The notes: generated by a model not told the origin, from the letters alone. 64,000 bases of DNA from Paraburkholderia solitsugae (GCF_013177695.1 NZ_WOEY01000101.1:98844-162843), one strand, 5' to 3'. Counted from the first letter of the stretch, positions 1 through 9,378 are shown. Numbers and translations are program-made.

Positions 1-979
1 CCATCTCATAGCTGGCGGGCCCCCACATGTAGGCGCCGAGCAGCACCGCCGGACCGGTCGATCCGTAACCTGTTGCCGGATAGCCGATCGTCGAGATCGG
101 CAGGTCAGTATGCGTGATGCCGCCGTAGATCTGCTCGTCTTCTTAAATGGCACTTTGGTAGTCCAGCTCGTTTCCAGACGAGAGCCATTGCCACAAACGC
201 GATGCAAGCAAAGGGTCGCGCGGGAGCAGATTCGACGGTACCGCCTCGGGCATCAGCCCACCGCCATCCGCGGTCGCGAATCCGCGGCGTTCACTGCTTC
301 GCCGGCCCGCCTGGTAGCTCCCATCCCGACCGAGCGCACCCCATTGGCGCAGGGATTCGAGTAGCAGATGCGCATCTTCGACTGACAACGCATCATCGAG
401 CGCGTCCTTGCGGATTGCTTTGGAAAGCAGTTCGGCGACATAGCCTTGATAGTCGGTCTGCACTGCCCGGAATCGTTGCGGCGTGCCATCGAAAGCCTCC
501 GTCGAATGCAGGTAGGCGTTGTAATTGACTAGGATGAACGGCTCGAGCGGCACCTTCAGGCGTTTTGCATAGTCGAGTACGCCCTGGTGGTGATACGGAA
601 TGCGCCACGGCCCTGGGTTCAGATAAAGCTCGTCAGCGAAATCGCAGTACTGGGTGGCACCGCCGAGTTCTCTATAACGATCACCGCCCCTGACAGTCCA
701 GGCCCGACCACCCGCGCGGTCGTTGTACTTGAGCACCTGCACGTGGTAGCCCGTGTTTCTCAACTCAAAGGCCGCGACGAGGCCAGCCATGCCCGCGCCG
801 AGCACGAGAATTCGCGTTCCTTTGGGCGCGCCATCGAGTCTGATCGGTCCGGCGTAGGTCGAGGTAGCGGCGAACCCCAACGTGCCCATGCCTTGCATCA
901 TGGCGGCCGCGCCGAGGTTCTTGCCGATTAGCGTCAGCAGGTGCCGTCGGCTCATCGCATTGGTGGTCATTCTCGACAT
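1..979 (-). pseudogene. Flavin monoamine oxidase, internally deleted and stopped
   Basis: Reads leftward from 979. The N-terminus has a Tat/Sec-type leader (MSRRHLLTLIG, then a hydrophobic stretch) and the FAD dinucleotide motif VLGAGMAGLVAAFELR, as in bacterial amine oxidases. The open frame ends at a TAA at 143-145 after NELDYQSAI. In the same frame right after it the sequence encodes EDEQIYGGITHTDLPIS, a motif that in the family lies about 100 or more residues further on. The central substrate/FAD segment is therefore missing and a stop sits at the junction. The gene also runs off the window edge. I infer a deletion pseudogene; an enzyme with this gap would not fold normally. Confidence 0.75.
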
Positions 980-1333
980 AAGGACGTGGTGCCCCGGCTG
1001 GAGAGAAACTATTGATGTTCCGCGCGGATTCTGCTGCGATGAACAGCAGCATAACCGCAGGCGACACCAATCAGTACACCAAACGGAGAGTACTCGATAC
1101 GCGCATCACTATTCCGGTCGGCACGACCAAGCCGCTCCAGCGGCTGGGGGAGTTTTCACCGGGGTAGTGCGAAGTGGCGGTCGCCATTCAAATTCTCTCC
1201 TGGTGGCTCGGCTCTGCAGAGTTCGTTTAATCCCGCTAAAGTATGCGTCATCTCATTGCCGGATTGCTGATCCGGTGTGCAGAGCGAGTCTGCATGGGAC
1301 CGGATTTAGTGCTTTGCATGTCGACACAGGGGA
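980..1333. other. Intergenic region upstream of the RND efflux operon
   Basis: No convincing gene. A 42-codon open stretch (1039-1167, reading MNSSITAGDTNQYTKRR) has no ribosome binding site and I do not call it. The right half carries two adjacent inverted repeats, described separately, and presumably the operon promoter; no good -35/-10 pair could be fixed by eye. Confidence 0.5.
1259..1294 (+). promoter_or_regulatory. Tandem inverted repeats before the efflux operon (candidate operator)
   Basis: Two perfect inverted repeats lie almost back to back: CCGGAT-tgctg-ATCCGG at 1259-1275 and TGCAGA-gcgag-TCTGCA at 1278-1294. Both are 6+5+6 and end about 40 bp before the first possible start codon of the outer-membrane factor gene. 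RND operons of this type are usually repressed by a TetR protein binding such sites, and a TetR gene lies at the end of this operon. Assignment to that regulator is inference. Confidence 0.45.
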
Positions 1334-2905
1334 ATGCACTTGAGAAGTCATTCACGTACCTTGAGATTTGCTTGCAAAAAGGCTACACCCTCTCGATCGC
1401 ACCGCGCGATGAAGGGCGGCGTGGCGCTCGTCCTCGTCGCGTCCCTTGCGGCGTGCATGGTCGGCCCGGACTATCGCAAGCCTGAGGTCCAGGTGCCGGA
1501 AGGGTTCAAGGAAGGCGTCGACTGGCAGCGCGCCGAGGCGAATCCGCAGGCGGCGATCTCAAGCACCTGGTGGCACATGTATGGCGACGAGACGCTCAAC
1601 GGTCTCGTCGAGCAGGCGTTGAAGGCAAATCAGTCGATCGCGGCGGCTGAAGCCGCCTATCGCGTCGCGCTCGCGACCGTGGAGACCAACCAGGCAGGCC
1701 TGTTCCCAGTCGTCACGGCGGGCCTCGCTGGTGCGCGTTCCGGCGGCAACGTCCAAGGGCTCTCGGCGAGTTCCGGCTCGTCGGCCTCGGCGGGCAACGC
1801 CGTGGCTGCTACCGGGACCGTCAGTTGGGAGCTGGACCTGTGGGGACAGATACGGCGCGAGATCGAGGAAGCGAAAGCAAACGCCGAGGCGTCGGATGCG
1901 CAGCTTGCTGGTGAGCGCATTTCGATCGCGGCCAGTGTCGCGACCGACTACTTCCAGCTACGCCAGGCCGACTACGACATTCGCGCGCTGAAGGAGCAGC
2001 AGGACATCGACAGCCGCATTCTCGTGATGACGCAGACCGGGTTCAAAGAAGGCGCAGCGTCGGGCGACGACGTGCTCAACGCGCAGGAGAACCTGCAAAC
2101 GGTGATCGCCGATTTGCAGATAACCGAAACGACCCGCGAGCAGGACGAGCACGCGATTGCCGTGCTGACCGGCACGCCGCCCGAGTCATTCAGCATCGCC
2201 CCCGATCCTGACTACCCCTTCCTTGAGCCTGACGTGCCGCCCGCGCTCCCTTCGCAACTGCTCGAGCGGCGCTACGACGTGGTGAGCGCCGAGCGCACGG
2301 CGGCGGCGGCCAACGCGACCATCGGCGTCGCCGAAGCCGCGTACTTTCCGACCCTCACGCTCTCGGCCGAGGGCGGTTTTGCGCACAACACGTTCGCGCA
2401 TCTCTTCACGGTGCCGAGCCGCTTCTGGACGCTAGGCCCCGATCTTGCCGCCACGATTTTCGATGGCGGCGAACGCACGGCCGCGGTTCACAAGGCGCGC
2501 GCGACCTACGACGAGGACGTCGCGAACTACCGTAATACCGTGCTGACGGCATTCCAGAGCGTGGAGGACAGCCTGTCATCGATGAATCACCTGCGGGCGC
2601 AGGAAAGCGCGTTCGCGCAGGTGCTCGACAGCAGCAGCCGGCTGTTCGCGAGCCAACAGGCGCAGTTCAATGCCGGCGCGTCCAGCCAGCAAAACGTGCT
2701 GACGCAGCGCCTCACCCTGGTCCAGGCGCAGCAGAACCTGCGCGATACGCAGGCTCTGCTCGCCGAGAGCAACGTGTTACTCGTCAAGAACCTTGGCGGC
2801 GGCTGGCAGCGTGATGACGCCAAGGTCGCTTCGGTGCCGGCCGCCGCTTCTTCGCCCGCTTCCGAAACTGCTGTACGACCTGCGTCGGCGCAGTCTGCCG
2901 ATTGA
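1334..2905 (+). CDS. RND efflux outer membrane factor lipoprotein (OprM/NodT family)
   Basis: Forms the trimeric outer-membrane channel of a tripartite drug or solvent efflux pump. A lipobox (VASLAAC followed by MVGPDYRKP) is typical of OprM-like factors, so the protein should be acylated and placed in the outer membrane. Two repeated OEP domains follow, with the usual SSWELDLWGQIRR-type and GPDLAATIFDGGERTAAV-type segments. The start is uncertain: ATG 1334 sits only one base after AGGGGA, TTG 1340 is better spaced from it, and ATG 1409 would give a very short 16-residue leader. It is first in an operon with the adaptor and pump genes; this order (channel gene first) is less common than channel last. 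Confidence 0.88.
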   Translation: MHLRSHSRTLRFACKKATPSRSHRAMKGGVALVLVASLAACMVGPDYRKPEVQVPEGFKEGVDWQRAEANPQAAISSTWWHMYGDETLNGLVEQALKANQSIAAAEAAYRVALATVETNQAGLFPVVTAGLAGARSGGNVQGLSASSGSSASAGNAVAATGTVSWELDLWGQIRREIEEAKANAEASDAQLAGERISIAASVATDYFQLRQADYDIRALKEQQDIDSRILVMTQTGFKEGAASGDDVLNAQENLQTVIADLQITETTREQDEHAIAVLTGTPPESFSIAPDPDYPFLEPDVPPALPSQLLERRYDVVSAERTAAAANATIGVAEAAYFPTLTLSAEGGFAHNTFAHLFTVPSRFWTLGPDLAATIFDGGERTAAVHKARATYDEDVANYRNTVLTAFQSVEDSLSSMNHLRAQESAFAQVLDSSSRLFASQQAQFNAGASSQQNVLTQRLTLVQAQQNLRDTQALLAESNVLLVKNLGGGWQRDDAKVASVPAAASSPASETAVRPASAQSAD

Positions 2906-2981
2906 CTCACATGCTGTTCCATAACGGTCTGGGATCCCGCGCAGCACGCGTGTGCCGGCCTTAAGCAAGAACGGAGTTCTC

Positions 2982-4256
2982 ATGAAGTCACGTCCTCAGC
3001 GCGGCGTGCTGTCGTATCTGTGTCTGATCGTACTCGCCGCCTGCTCGAAACACGCGCCGCCGCCGCCGCCGCCGCAAGTCGCCGTGGTGAAGGCGCAATC
3101 GCAGACGGTGCCGCTCGAGCGTCAGTTTGTCGGCCGGCTTTCGCCTTACTACAGCGCCAATGTGACGGCGCGCGTGTCCGGCGTGCTGCTGCGGCGCACC
3201 TACATGGAAGGCTCGCAGATTCGCGCGGGGCAACTGCTGTTCGAAATCGATCCGGTCTTTTACCGCGCGCAGCTGAATAACGACCTCGCGCTACTGGCCG
3301 AGGATCAGGCCACCTACGTCAACGACCACATCACCGCCGTGCGCAACCGCAAACTGCTGCCGGTCGGTTCGGTCTCGCAGCAGACCGTCGACAATTCCGA
3401 TGCCGCCGAACGCAGCGCCGCGGCCAAGGTCAAGGCCGACGAGGCAACCGTCGAAAGCGCACGGGTTTCGCTCAACTACACGCGCGTGACGGCGCCGATC
3501 AACGGTATCGCCGGACAGCAACAGGTGACGGCGGGCGCGGTGGTCGGCACCAGCACGTCCGACACGGGTGGCAGCGGCACGCTGCTGACGACGATCCAGC
3601 AGATCGATCCGATGTACGTGAACTTCACGATCAGTTCGGCCGATCTGGCGACGCTGCAGCAGTCCCAGAGCAACGGCTCGATAGAACTGCAGCAACAGAA
3701 CCAGACCACGGTGCGGATCGCGCTGCCCAATCGTACATCGTACGGCACGGCGGGCACCCTCGATTTCTCCGACGTGACGGTGAATGCCGCGACCGGCTCG
3801 ATCAATATGCGTGCGCTCGTCGCGAACCCGCAGCGGCGTCTGCTGCCGGGCATGTATGTGACGCTGACCGTCAATTTCGGCCAGCAGAACAATGTGTTCC
3901 TGATTCCACAGCAGGCTGTGCAGCGCGACACGGTCGGTGCATACGTGTTTGTGGTCGGCGCGGACGGCAAGGTGACGCGCAAGGACGTCGAGGCGACCAA
4001 TAGCCTTGGCAACAACTGGGTCGTCACGCATGGGCTGGCAGACGGTGACCAGATCATCGCGACAGGTGTACAGATGGTGCGGGAAGGTGCGCCGGTGAAG
4101 ACCGTCGCGTGGCAGGCGCCTACGGCAGCATCGGGCGCGGCTGCGGATTCGGCTGCGACCACGACACCTGCTGTGTCAAGCCCGGCGTCGTCGTCGGGTC
4201 CCGCAGCGGCGCAGGCTTCCGCAGCATCACCGGCTTCGGCCGGCATGGCGCAGTAG
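2982..4256 (+). CDS. RND efflux periplasmic adaptor (membrane fusion protein)
   Basis: AcrA/MexA-type adaptor that bridges the inner-membrane pump and the outer-membrane channel. It starts at ATG 2982 after a GGAG site and has a lipoprotein leader (LIVLAAC) followed by a proline run. The order is lipoyl-like half domain, alpha-hairpin (residues about 95-150), second lipoyl half (VTAPINGIAGQQQVTAGAVVG), beta-barrel, and a membrane-proximal domain ending in GDQIIATGVQMVREGAPVK. The last 45 residues or so are a low-complexity Ala/Ser/Pro tail, common in Burkholderia adaptors. It lies 76 bp after the channel gene and 10 bp before the pump gene, so it is certainly co-transcribed. Confidence 0.92.
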   Translation: MKSRPQRGVLSYLCLIVLAACSKHAPPPPPPQVAVVKAQSQTVPLERQFVGRLSPYYSANVTARVSGVLLRRTYMEGSQIRAGQLLFEIDPVFYRAQLNNDLALLAEDQATYVNDHITAVRNRKLLPVGSVSQQTVDNSDAAERSAAAKVKADEATVESARVSLNYTRVTAPINGIAGQQQVTAGAVVGTSTSDTGGSGTLLTTIQQIDPMYVNFTISSADLATLQQSQSNGSIELQQQNQTTVRIALPNRTSYGTAGTLDFSDVTVNAATGSINMRALVANPQRRLLPGMYVTLTVNFGQQNNVFLIPQQAVQRDTVGAYVFVVGADGKVTRKDVEATNSLGNNWVVTHGLADGDQIIATGVQMVREGAPVKTVAWQAPTAASGAAADSAATTTPAVSSPASSSGPAAAQASAASPASAGMAQ

Positions 4257-4266
4257 GAGACCGCTC

Positions 4267-7200
4267 ATGCCGAGTTTTTTCATTAATCGCCCCGTCTTCG
4301 CCTGGGTCATCGCGATCCTGATCTCGCTGTTCGGCATCATCTCGGTGCACGGCATGGGGATCGATTCGTACCCGGAGATCGCACCACCGGAAGTGACCGT
4401 CACCGCGCAGTATCCGGGCGCGAGCGCCCAGACGATGGAATCGACGGTGACCCAGGTGATCGAGCAGCAACTCACCGGCATCGACAATCTGCTGTATTTC
4501 AGTTCGAACTCCAGTTCGAATGGCCAGACGCAGATCATCCTCACGTTCGCGACCGGCACCAACCCGGACATCGCCCAGGTGCAGGTGCAGAACAAGGTCA
4601 CGCTCGCCCAGCCTCTGCTGCCTTCGCAGGTCACTCAGCAAGGGGTGGTGGTGGCGAAGGCAAGCCCGGACATCCTGATGTTCGTCGCGCTGCAGTCGGA
4701 CAATCCCGCGATCGATGCTGGGCGGCTCTCAGATATTCTCGCCTCGCAGATCCAGCCTAACATTGGCCGTGTGAACGGGGTCGGCAATACCACGCTGCTT
4801 GGCTCGGAGTACGCGGTGCGCATCTGGCTCGACCCCGACAAGCTGCAGAGCTACGGACTATCGACGACCCAGGTGCTCAATGCCGTGAGCTCGCAGAATG
4901 CGCAGTTCGCAGCGGGCTCTCTCGGCGCGGATCCGGCCGTGAGAGGACAAGTGTTTACGGCGAACGTGACGGGCGACAGCCTGTTTTCGTCGCTCAAGCA
5001 GTTCCAGGACATCATTATCGTCGCGAACAGCAACGGCACCACGGTCAAGCTCTCCGACGTGGCGCGTATTTCGTTCGGCTCGCAGACGTATGGCTTTGCG
5101 CCGGTCTACAACGGCAAAGCGGCTGGGGGGATGGCGATCTTCCTGCTGCCGGGTGCAAATGCGCTCGCGGTCGCAAAGGCGGTAAAAGCCGAGATGGCGA
5201 CGCTGGCGCGGGATTTGCCGGAAGGCGTCACGTGGAGCGTGCCCTACGACACCACGCCGTTTATCACCGCGTCGATCGTCGACGTGATCCGCACGCTCAT
5301 CGAGGCGATCGTGCTGGTGTTTTTCGTGATGCTGATCTTCCTGCAGAATCTGCGGGCCACGATCATCCCGACGCTCGTGATTCCGGTGGCGCTGCTCGGG
5401 ACTTTCATCGGCCTGTCGGCGCTGCACTACACGCTCAACCAGTTGACGCTGTTCGGCATGGTGCTGGCGATCGGCATTGTGGTTGACGACGCGATCGTCG
5501 TGATCGAAAACGTCGAACGCATCATGAGCGAGGAGCATCTGGAGCCACGGGCGGCGACCCGCAAGGCCATGGGCCAGATCACCGGCGCCATTGTTGCGAT
5601 CACGGTGGTGCTCTCCGCCGTGTTCATCCCCTCCGCGCTGCAGCCGGGCGCGACCGGCATCATCTACGCACAGTTCGCGCTGACGATCGCGGTGTCGATG
5701 GGGTTCTCCGCGTTCCTCGCGCTGTCGTTCACGCCTTCGCTGTGCGCGGCGATCCTGAGGCCAGAACACGCGGAGAACAAGAGCGCGGTCTACCGCTGGT
5801 TCAACCGCAGTTTCGACTGGACCTCGAAAAAGTATCTCGGCCATGCCGGCAGCGCCGTGCACCATGCGCCACGCTGGATGATCGTGTTTGTGCTCGTCGT
5901 CGTACTAACCGGTTTCCTGTATACGAAACTGCCGACCAGCTTCGTGCCCGACGAGGACCAGGGCTTCGTGCTCGCACTCATCAATCTGCCGCCCGGCTCG
6001 ACGCTGCAGCGCACCGATCACGTGATGGCCGAGGTACGCGACAAGCTGGAACACAGTGCGGTCGGCAAGGAAATCGTGGGCATTTTCCAGCCAGAAGGCT
6101 TCAGCTTTGTCGGCACGAGCGAAAACGTCGGCATGTCGTTCATCAAGCTGGCGGACTGGAACAAACGCCATGACACCGCGATGAAGCTGATTCCGCAGAT
6201 CAACCAGATCCTTCATACCATTCCCGACGCGCAGATCTTCGCGGTGAATCTGCCGACCATCCGCGGTCTCAGCCAGTTCGGCGGTATCGATATGTATCTG
6301 CAGGCGCGTGCCGGCCAATCGCGCGCGGAGCTTGGCCAGGCCACGGCCACGCTGCTTGGGAACGCGTCGAAGAACCCTGTGCTATTCGGGATCCGGCCGA
6401 ACTCGCTGCCGAGCGCGCCGCAACTGGACGTCGCGGTGGACCGGACTCAGGCCGAAGCGATGGGCCTGTCGCTGACCGATGTCTACGACACGCTCGAGAT
6501 GGAGCTCGCGCCGTTCTACGTCAACCAGTTCACTTACGGCGGGCGCGTGAAGCGTGTCTATATCCAGGCGGACGCGCCGTACCGGATGGGGCTCGATGCG
6601 CTCCAGCACCTGTATACGCCGAGCCTGTTCACAACCGGTAGCAGCACGAGTACCGCCGCGAGCCAGTTGTCAGCGAATAGTGCGACCGCATCGAACGGCT
6701 TCGCGACGCCCGTCGATCCGTCGCCCGCGAATCCGTCGATCAGCCCTTACAACATGGTGCCGCTCTCTAGTGTGGTGAATGCCCGATGGAGCTTCGGGCC
6801 GACCGTGCTACCGCGCTACAACGGCTACTCGGCGATCGAGGTTGTCGGCAACTCGGCCGCGGGCTATTCGACCGGTCAGGCGATCGATGTGCTGCAGAAC
6901 ATCGTGGACCACCAGTTGCCGGTGGGTTTCGCGGCGGATTGGACCGGGCAGTCGTTCCAGGAATTGCTGTCGGGATCGTCGGCGGTGACGCTGCTGATGC
7001 TGTCGATCCTGGTGGTGTTCCTGTGTCTCGCCGCGCTGTATGAAAGCTGGTCGATTCCGGCTGCGGTGCTGCTGGTCGTGCCGCTCGGCATGCTCGGCAT
7101 GCTGGCATTCTGCCTGTCGTTCGGTGTGCCGAACGACATCTACTTCAAGATCGGCCTCGTGACCGTGATCGGTCTCGCGGCGAAAAACGCGATCCTGATT

Positions 7201-7629
7201 GTCGAGTTCGCAGTGGAGGGTCAGCAACGTGGCATGACGCTGCGCGACGCCGTCCTGACCGCAGCCCGGCTGCGACTGCGTCCGATCCTGATGACATCAA
7301 TGGCCTTTATTCTCGGCGTGTTCCCGCTCGTTGTCTCATCGGGTGCCGGCGCCGCTTCGCGTCATGAAATTGGCACAGGCGTGATCGGCGGCATGCTGTT
7401 TGCCACGTTCTTCGGTTTGCTGCTGATTCCGGTGTTCTATGTGGTCGTCCGGCGGCTGTTGGGCGACGAGCTCGACGACGTGTCGCACAAAATGCGCCAT
7501 CGCGACGGTGAAGACGGGGGCGCCCATGGCGAGCAAGACGGTGGCACACCGGGAGGTGATGGCGGTCATGACGGCGGTGGGACGGGTGGCGGGGGCGCTA
7601 GTTCTGCGGGAGAGGGCACGCCTGCCTAG
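4267..7629 (+). CDS. RND multidrug efflux pump, HAE-1 family inner-membrane subunit
   Basis: Proton-driven exporter of hydrophobic/amphiphilic compounds. At 1120 residues it is longer than AcrB/MexB (about 1045). The N-terminus MPSFFINRPVFAWVIAI is canonical. The proton-relay aspartates are visible at D407/D408 in IGIVVDDAIVVIENVER, and the TM10 lysine in VIGLAAKNAILIVEF. The extra length is a C-terminal tail of about 50 residues made almost entirely of Gly, Asp, His and Glu after the last membrane helix (VVVRRLLGDEL), which would be cytoplasmic and disordered. Start ATG 4267 follows GGAG. Substrate cannot be read from sequence. Confidence 0.95.
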   Translation: MPSFFINRPVFAWVIAILISLFGIISVHGMGIDSYPEIAPPEVTVTAQYPGASAQTMESTVTQVIEQQLTGIDNLLYFSSNSSSNGQTQIILTFATGTNPDIAQVQVQNKVTLAQPLLPSQVTQQGVVVAKASPDILMFVALQSDNPAIDAGRLSDILASQIQPNIGRVNGVGNTTLLGSEYAVRIWLDPDKLQSYGLSTTQVLNAVSSQNAQFAAGSLGADPAVRGQVFTANVTGDSLFSSLKQFQDIIIVANSNGTTVKLSDVARISFGSQTYGFAPVYNGKAAGGMAIFLLPGANALAVAKAVKAEMATLARDLPEGVTWSVPYDTTPFITASIVDVIRTLIEAIVLVFFVMLIFLQNLRATIIPTLVIPVALLGTFIGLSALHYTLNQLTLFGMVLAIGIVVDDAIVVIENVERIMSEEHLEPRAATRKAMGQITGAIVAITVVLSAVFIPSALQPGATGIIYAQFALTIAVSMGFSAFLALSFTPSLCAAILRPEHAENKSAVYRWFNRSFDWTSKKYLGHAGSAVHHAPRWMIVFVLVVVLTGFLYTKLPTSFVPDEDQGFVLALINLPPGSTLQRTDHVMAEVRDKLEHSAVGKEIVGIFQPEGFSFVGTSENVGMSFIKLADWNKRHDTAMKLIPQINQILHTIPDAQIFAVNLPTIRGLSQFGGIDMYLQARAGQSRAELGQATATLLGNASKNPVLFGIRPNSLPSAPQLDVAVDRTQAEAMGLSLTDVYDTLEMELAPFYVNQFTYGGRVKRVYIQADAPYRMGLDALQHLYTPSLFTTGSSTSTAASQLSANSATASNGFATPVDPSPANPSISPYNMVPLSSVVNARWSFGPTVLPRYNGYSAIEVVGNSAAGYSTGQAIDVLQNIVDHQLPVGFAADWTGQSFQELLSGSSAVTLLMLSILVVFLCLAALYESWSIPAAVLLVVPLGMLGMLAFCLSFGVPNDIYFKIGLVTVIGLAAKNAILIVEFAVEGQQRGMTLRDAVLTAARLRLRPILMTSMAFILGVFPLVVSSGAGAASRHEIGTGVIGGMLFATFFGLLLIPVFYVVVRRLLGDELDDVSHKMRHRDGEDGGAHGEQDGGTPGGDGGHDGGGTGGGGASSAGEGTPA

Positions 7630-7692
7630 CGAACAACCGGCGCGCGCCGGATACGGCGCGCTTCAGTCAGCCATGCAGCGGCGCAGCGACAG

Positions 7693-8349
7693 ATGAAAAG
7701 AACACGGCAACAGGCGCAGGACACGCGCAACCAGATTCTCGACGCGGCCGAGTGGGTCTTCGCCGAGCATGGCGTCGCCCATACTTCGCTGGAGGACGTC
7801 GCGGTGCGGGCGGGGTTCACGCGCGGCGCGATTTACGGACACTTTCGCAACAAGGGCGAGCTGTTCGTCGCCATGACGAACCGCGTCATGTTGCCGATGG
7901 AGATGCTGGTCTCGGCATCGGTCGATGCCGGCGAGCCAGATCCGCTTGGCAGGTTACGGAAATTGCTGGTGTTCTGCCTTGGCAAGGCCGTGGTAGAGCC
8001 ACATAGCCGCCGTGTTTTCGAAGTGCTGTTCACGAAGTGTGAGCACACACGCGACACGGATCTGGTGTTCGATCGACAGCGCAACGCGGCCCGCAACGGA
8101 AGAAAGCAGCTTGAGCTTGCTTTGCGAAACGCGATCGCAAAAGAGCAATTGCCGTCCGACCTGGATACAGTGCGCGCGTCGGGCGTCGTGCACGTGTTTC
8201 TCGACGGGGTGTTGCGAGACTGGCTACTGGAACAGGATTCGATCGTATTGCCGCGCGATGCTGAGTATCTGGCGGATGTCTGCATCGGCATGCTGCGGCA
8301 TTCGCCTTCGCTGCGGCGGGGAGGTGAGGATGTGCATTCGCTCAGTTAA
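7693..8349 (+). CDS. TetR/AcrR-family repressor of the efflux operon
   Basis: Helix-turn-helix repressor: TRNQILDAAEWVFAEHGVAHTSLEDVAVRAGFTRGAIYGHFRNKGELF is a textbook TetR DNA-binding domain of the AcrR/TtgR group, followed by a ligand-binding domain with the FCLGKAVVEPHSRRVFEVLFTKCEHT pattern of that group. It lies 63 bp after the pump gene in the same direction. That is unusual, since such repressors are more often divergent, so it may be co-transcribed with the pump and provide feedback. The inverted repeats at 1259-1294 are its likely target. Start ATG 7693 has no strong Shine-Dalgarno. Confidence 0.85.
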   Translation: MKRTRQQAQDTRNQILDAAEWVFAEHGVAHTSLEDVAVRAGFTRGAIYGHFRNKGELFVAMTNRVMLPMEMLVSASVDAGEPDPLGRLRKLLVFCLGKAVVEPHSRRVFEVLFTKCEHTRDTDLVFDRQRNAARNGRKQLELALRNAIAKEQLPSDLDTVRASGVVHVFLDGVLRDWLLEQDSIVLPRDAEYLADVCIGMLRHSPSLRRGGEDVHSLS

Positions 8350-8354
8350 GGGAC

Positions 8355-8417
8355 GATCGGTCTCCGATCTTCTTCGACGCGTCATCGGCCTTATGGAAAG
8401 CTTCGCATAAGGCCGAT
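8355..8417 (+). terminator. Stem-loops ending the RND-TetR operon
   Basis: Two hairpins follow the TetR stop codon: GATCGG-tct-CCGATC at 8355-8369 followed by TTCTT, then a perfect 12-bp stem ATCGGCCTTATG / CATAAGGCCGAT with a 10-base loop at 8384-8417. The first, with its short T-rich tail, is the better intrinsic-terminator candidate; the second lacks a T run. Confidence 0.55.
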
Positions 8418-8614
8418 CAACCGTCTGTCACTTCGCATCTGTGAACGACAGGTCATCGGCCCCAGTCGTCATTAAAGTATCCAGGCTGGTGTGTCGGTTA
8501 TCGGCTACTGATCGATCGTTCGCCACTAAGGAACTGCAACGGCAGAACGGCGTTGCATCCATGCATGCGGAGCGTCAGTATGGACGTTCTCCATCTGCGA
8601 GTACAGGAGGATGT

Positions 8615-8701
8615 ATGCGGATCCTGGTGGTCGTCGCGCATGCGTTTCGCAGGTGCGTGGAAGAAGACGTCACCGGGCCTGTCGTATCGGCAACTCACTG
8701 A
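8615..8701 (+). CDS. Possible 28-residue leader peptide
   Basis: ATG 8615 is preceded by a perfect AGGAGG at 8605-8610 with 4-base spacing and opens a frame reading MRILVVVAHAFRRCVEED..SATH, stopping 8 bases before the ATG of the next gene at 8710, which itself has no ribosome binding site. The arrangement suggests translational coupling through a leader, or the remains of a lost gene start. No homology recognised. Confidence 0.3.
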   Translation: MRILVVVAHAFRRCVEEDVTGPVVSATH

Positions 8702-8709
8702 CGCGCACC

Positions 8710-9309
8710 ATGACAGATTGCCTCTTTGCCGCGCCCGATCTCATCGCGGATGCTCAAGCCCGATTCGACGCGCTGACGAATTACGAGGCGACGGTCCGGT
8801 CGACACCGTACGCAGGCGTTCCGGTCGAAGTCCGCTATTGCTACTGCAAGCCGGGATTCATCCGGATGGACTTCATCCGCCCGCATGCCGGCGCCGTCCT
8901 CACCTACAGTCCGGAGACGGACAGGGTGACGCTCTGGCCATTCGGCTTTCATACGTTCCCGCGGCTTGCGCTCGCACCCGACAATCCGTTGATTCAAGGC
9001 CCGAACGCTCACCGCATCGATCACTCTGATATCGGCGCGCTGCTGGGGAATGTCCGTGAACTTCAGCGCCATGGCAAGACCCAAATCGTGGGCCACGAGG
9101 CGGTTGGCTCGCGCCACGCCGTACATCTTGTCATCTCGGGCGCGCCGGAGCACGACGCGGCCGGCGATGGCTGCTATCAACTGTGGCTCGACGTGATGAC
9201 CGGTCTGCCGATCAAGGTGATCCGCGCAAACGGGCGCGGCGAAATGATCGAAACAGTGCTAATGGAAGACCTTCGCGTCGATTTGCCTGAAATCGAGCCG
9301 TTTCTATAG
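8710..9309 (+). CDS. DUF1571-like protein (LolA-type fold)
   Basis: 199 residues. The pattern DAQARFDALTNYEATVRSTPYAGVPVEVRYCYCKPGFIRMDFIRPHAGAVLTYSPETDRVTLWPFG resembles DUF1571 proteins, which are predicted periplasmic lipoprotein-localisation-like folds: an incomplete barrel built from short beta strands ending in YQLWLDVMTGLPIKVIRANGRGEMIETVLMEDLRVD. No signal peptide is visible from ATG 8710, although relatives are normally exported. Either the true N-terminus is lost or initiation is upstream in a frame that does not look coding. Function is unknown and the assignment is by pattern only. Confidence 0.55.
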   Translation: MTDCLFAAPDLIADAQARFDALTNYEATVRSTPYAGVPVEVRYCYCKPGFIRMDFIRPHAGAVLTYSPETDRVTLWPFGFHTFPRLALAPDNPLIQGPNAHRIDHSDIGALLGNVRELQRHGKTQIVGHEAVGSRHAVHLVISGAPEHDAAGDGCYQLWLDVMTGLPIKVIRANGRGEMIETVLMEDLRVDLPEIEPFL

Positions 9310-9378
9310 CCCTTCCGCATGCTTGCATTCCGGCGATGCGCCCCACCACTGTGAACCGCGCGGCGGAAGTCATTGCAG

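Noticed and set aside
1039..1167. 42-codon frame upstream of the efflux operon
   Set aside because: No ribosome binding site, no recognisable motif; could be debris only.
3291..4246. Two long leftward frames (246 and 256 codons) opposite the adaptor gene
   Set aside because: Antisense shadows of the membrane fusion protein gene, whose family features are clear on the plus strand.
4858..5865. 335-codon leftward open frame inside the RND pump gene
   Set aside because: Arg/His/Asp-rich antisense of a GC-rich gene with clear pump motifs on the other strand; no family motif and no ribosome binding site.
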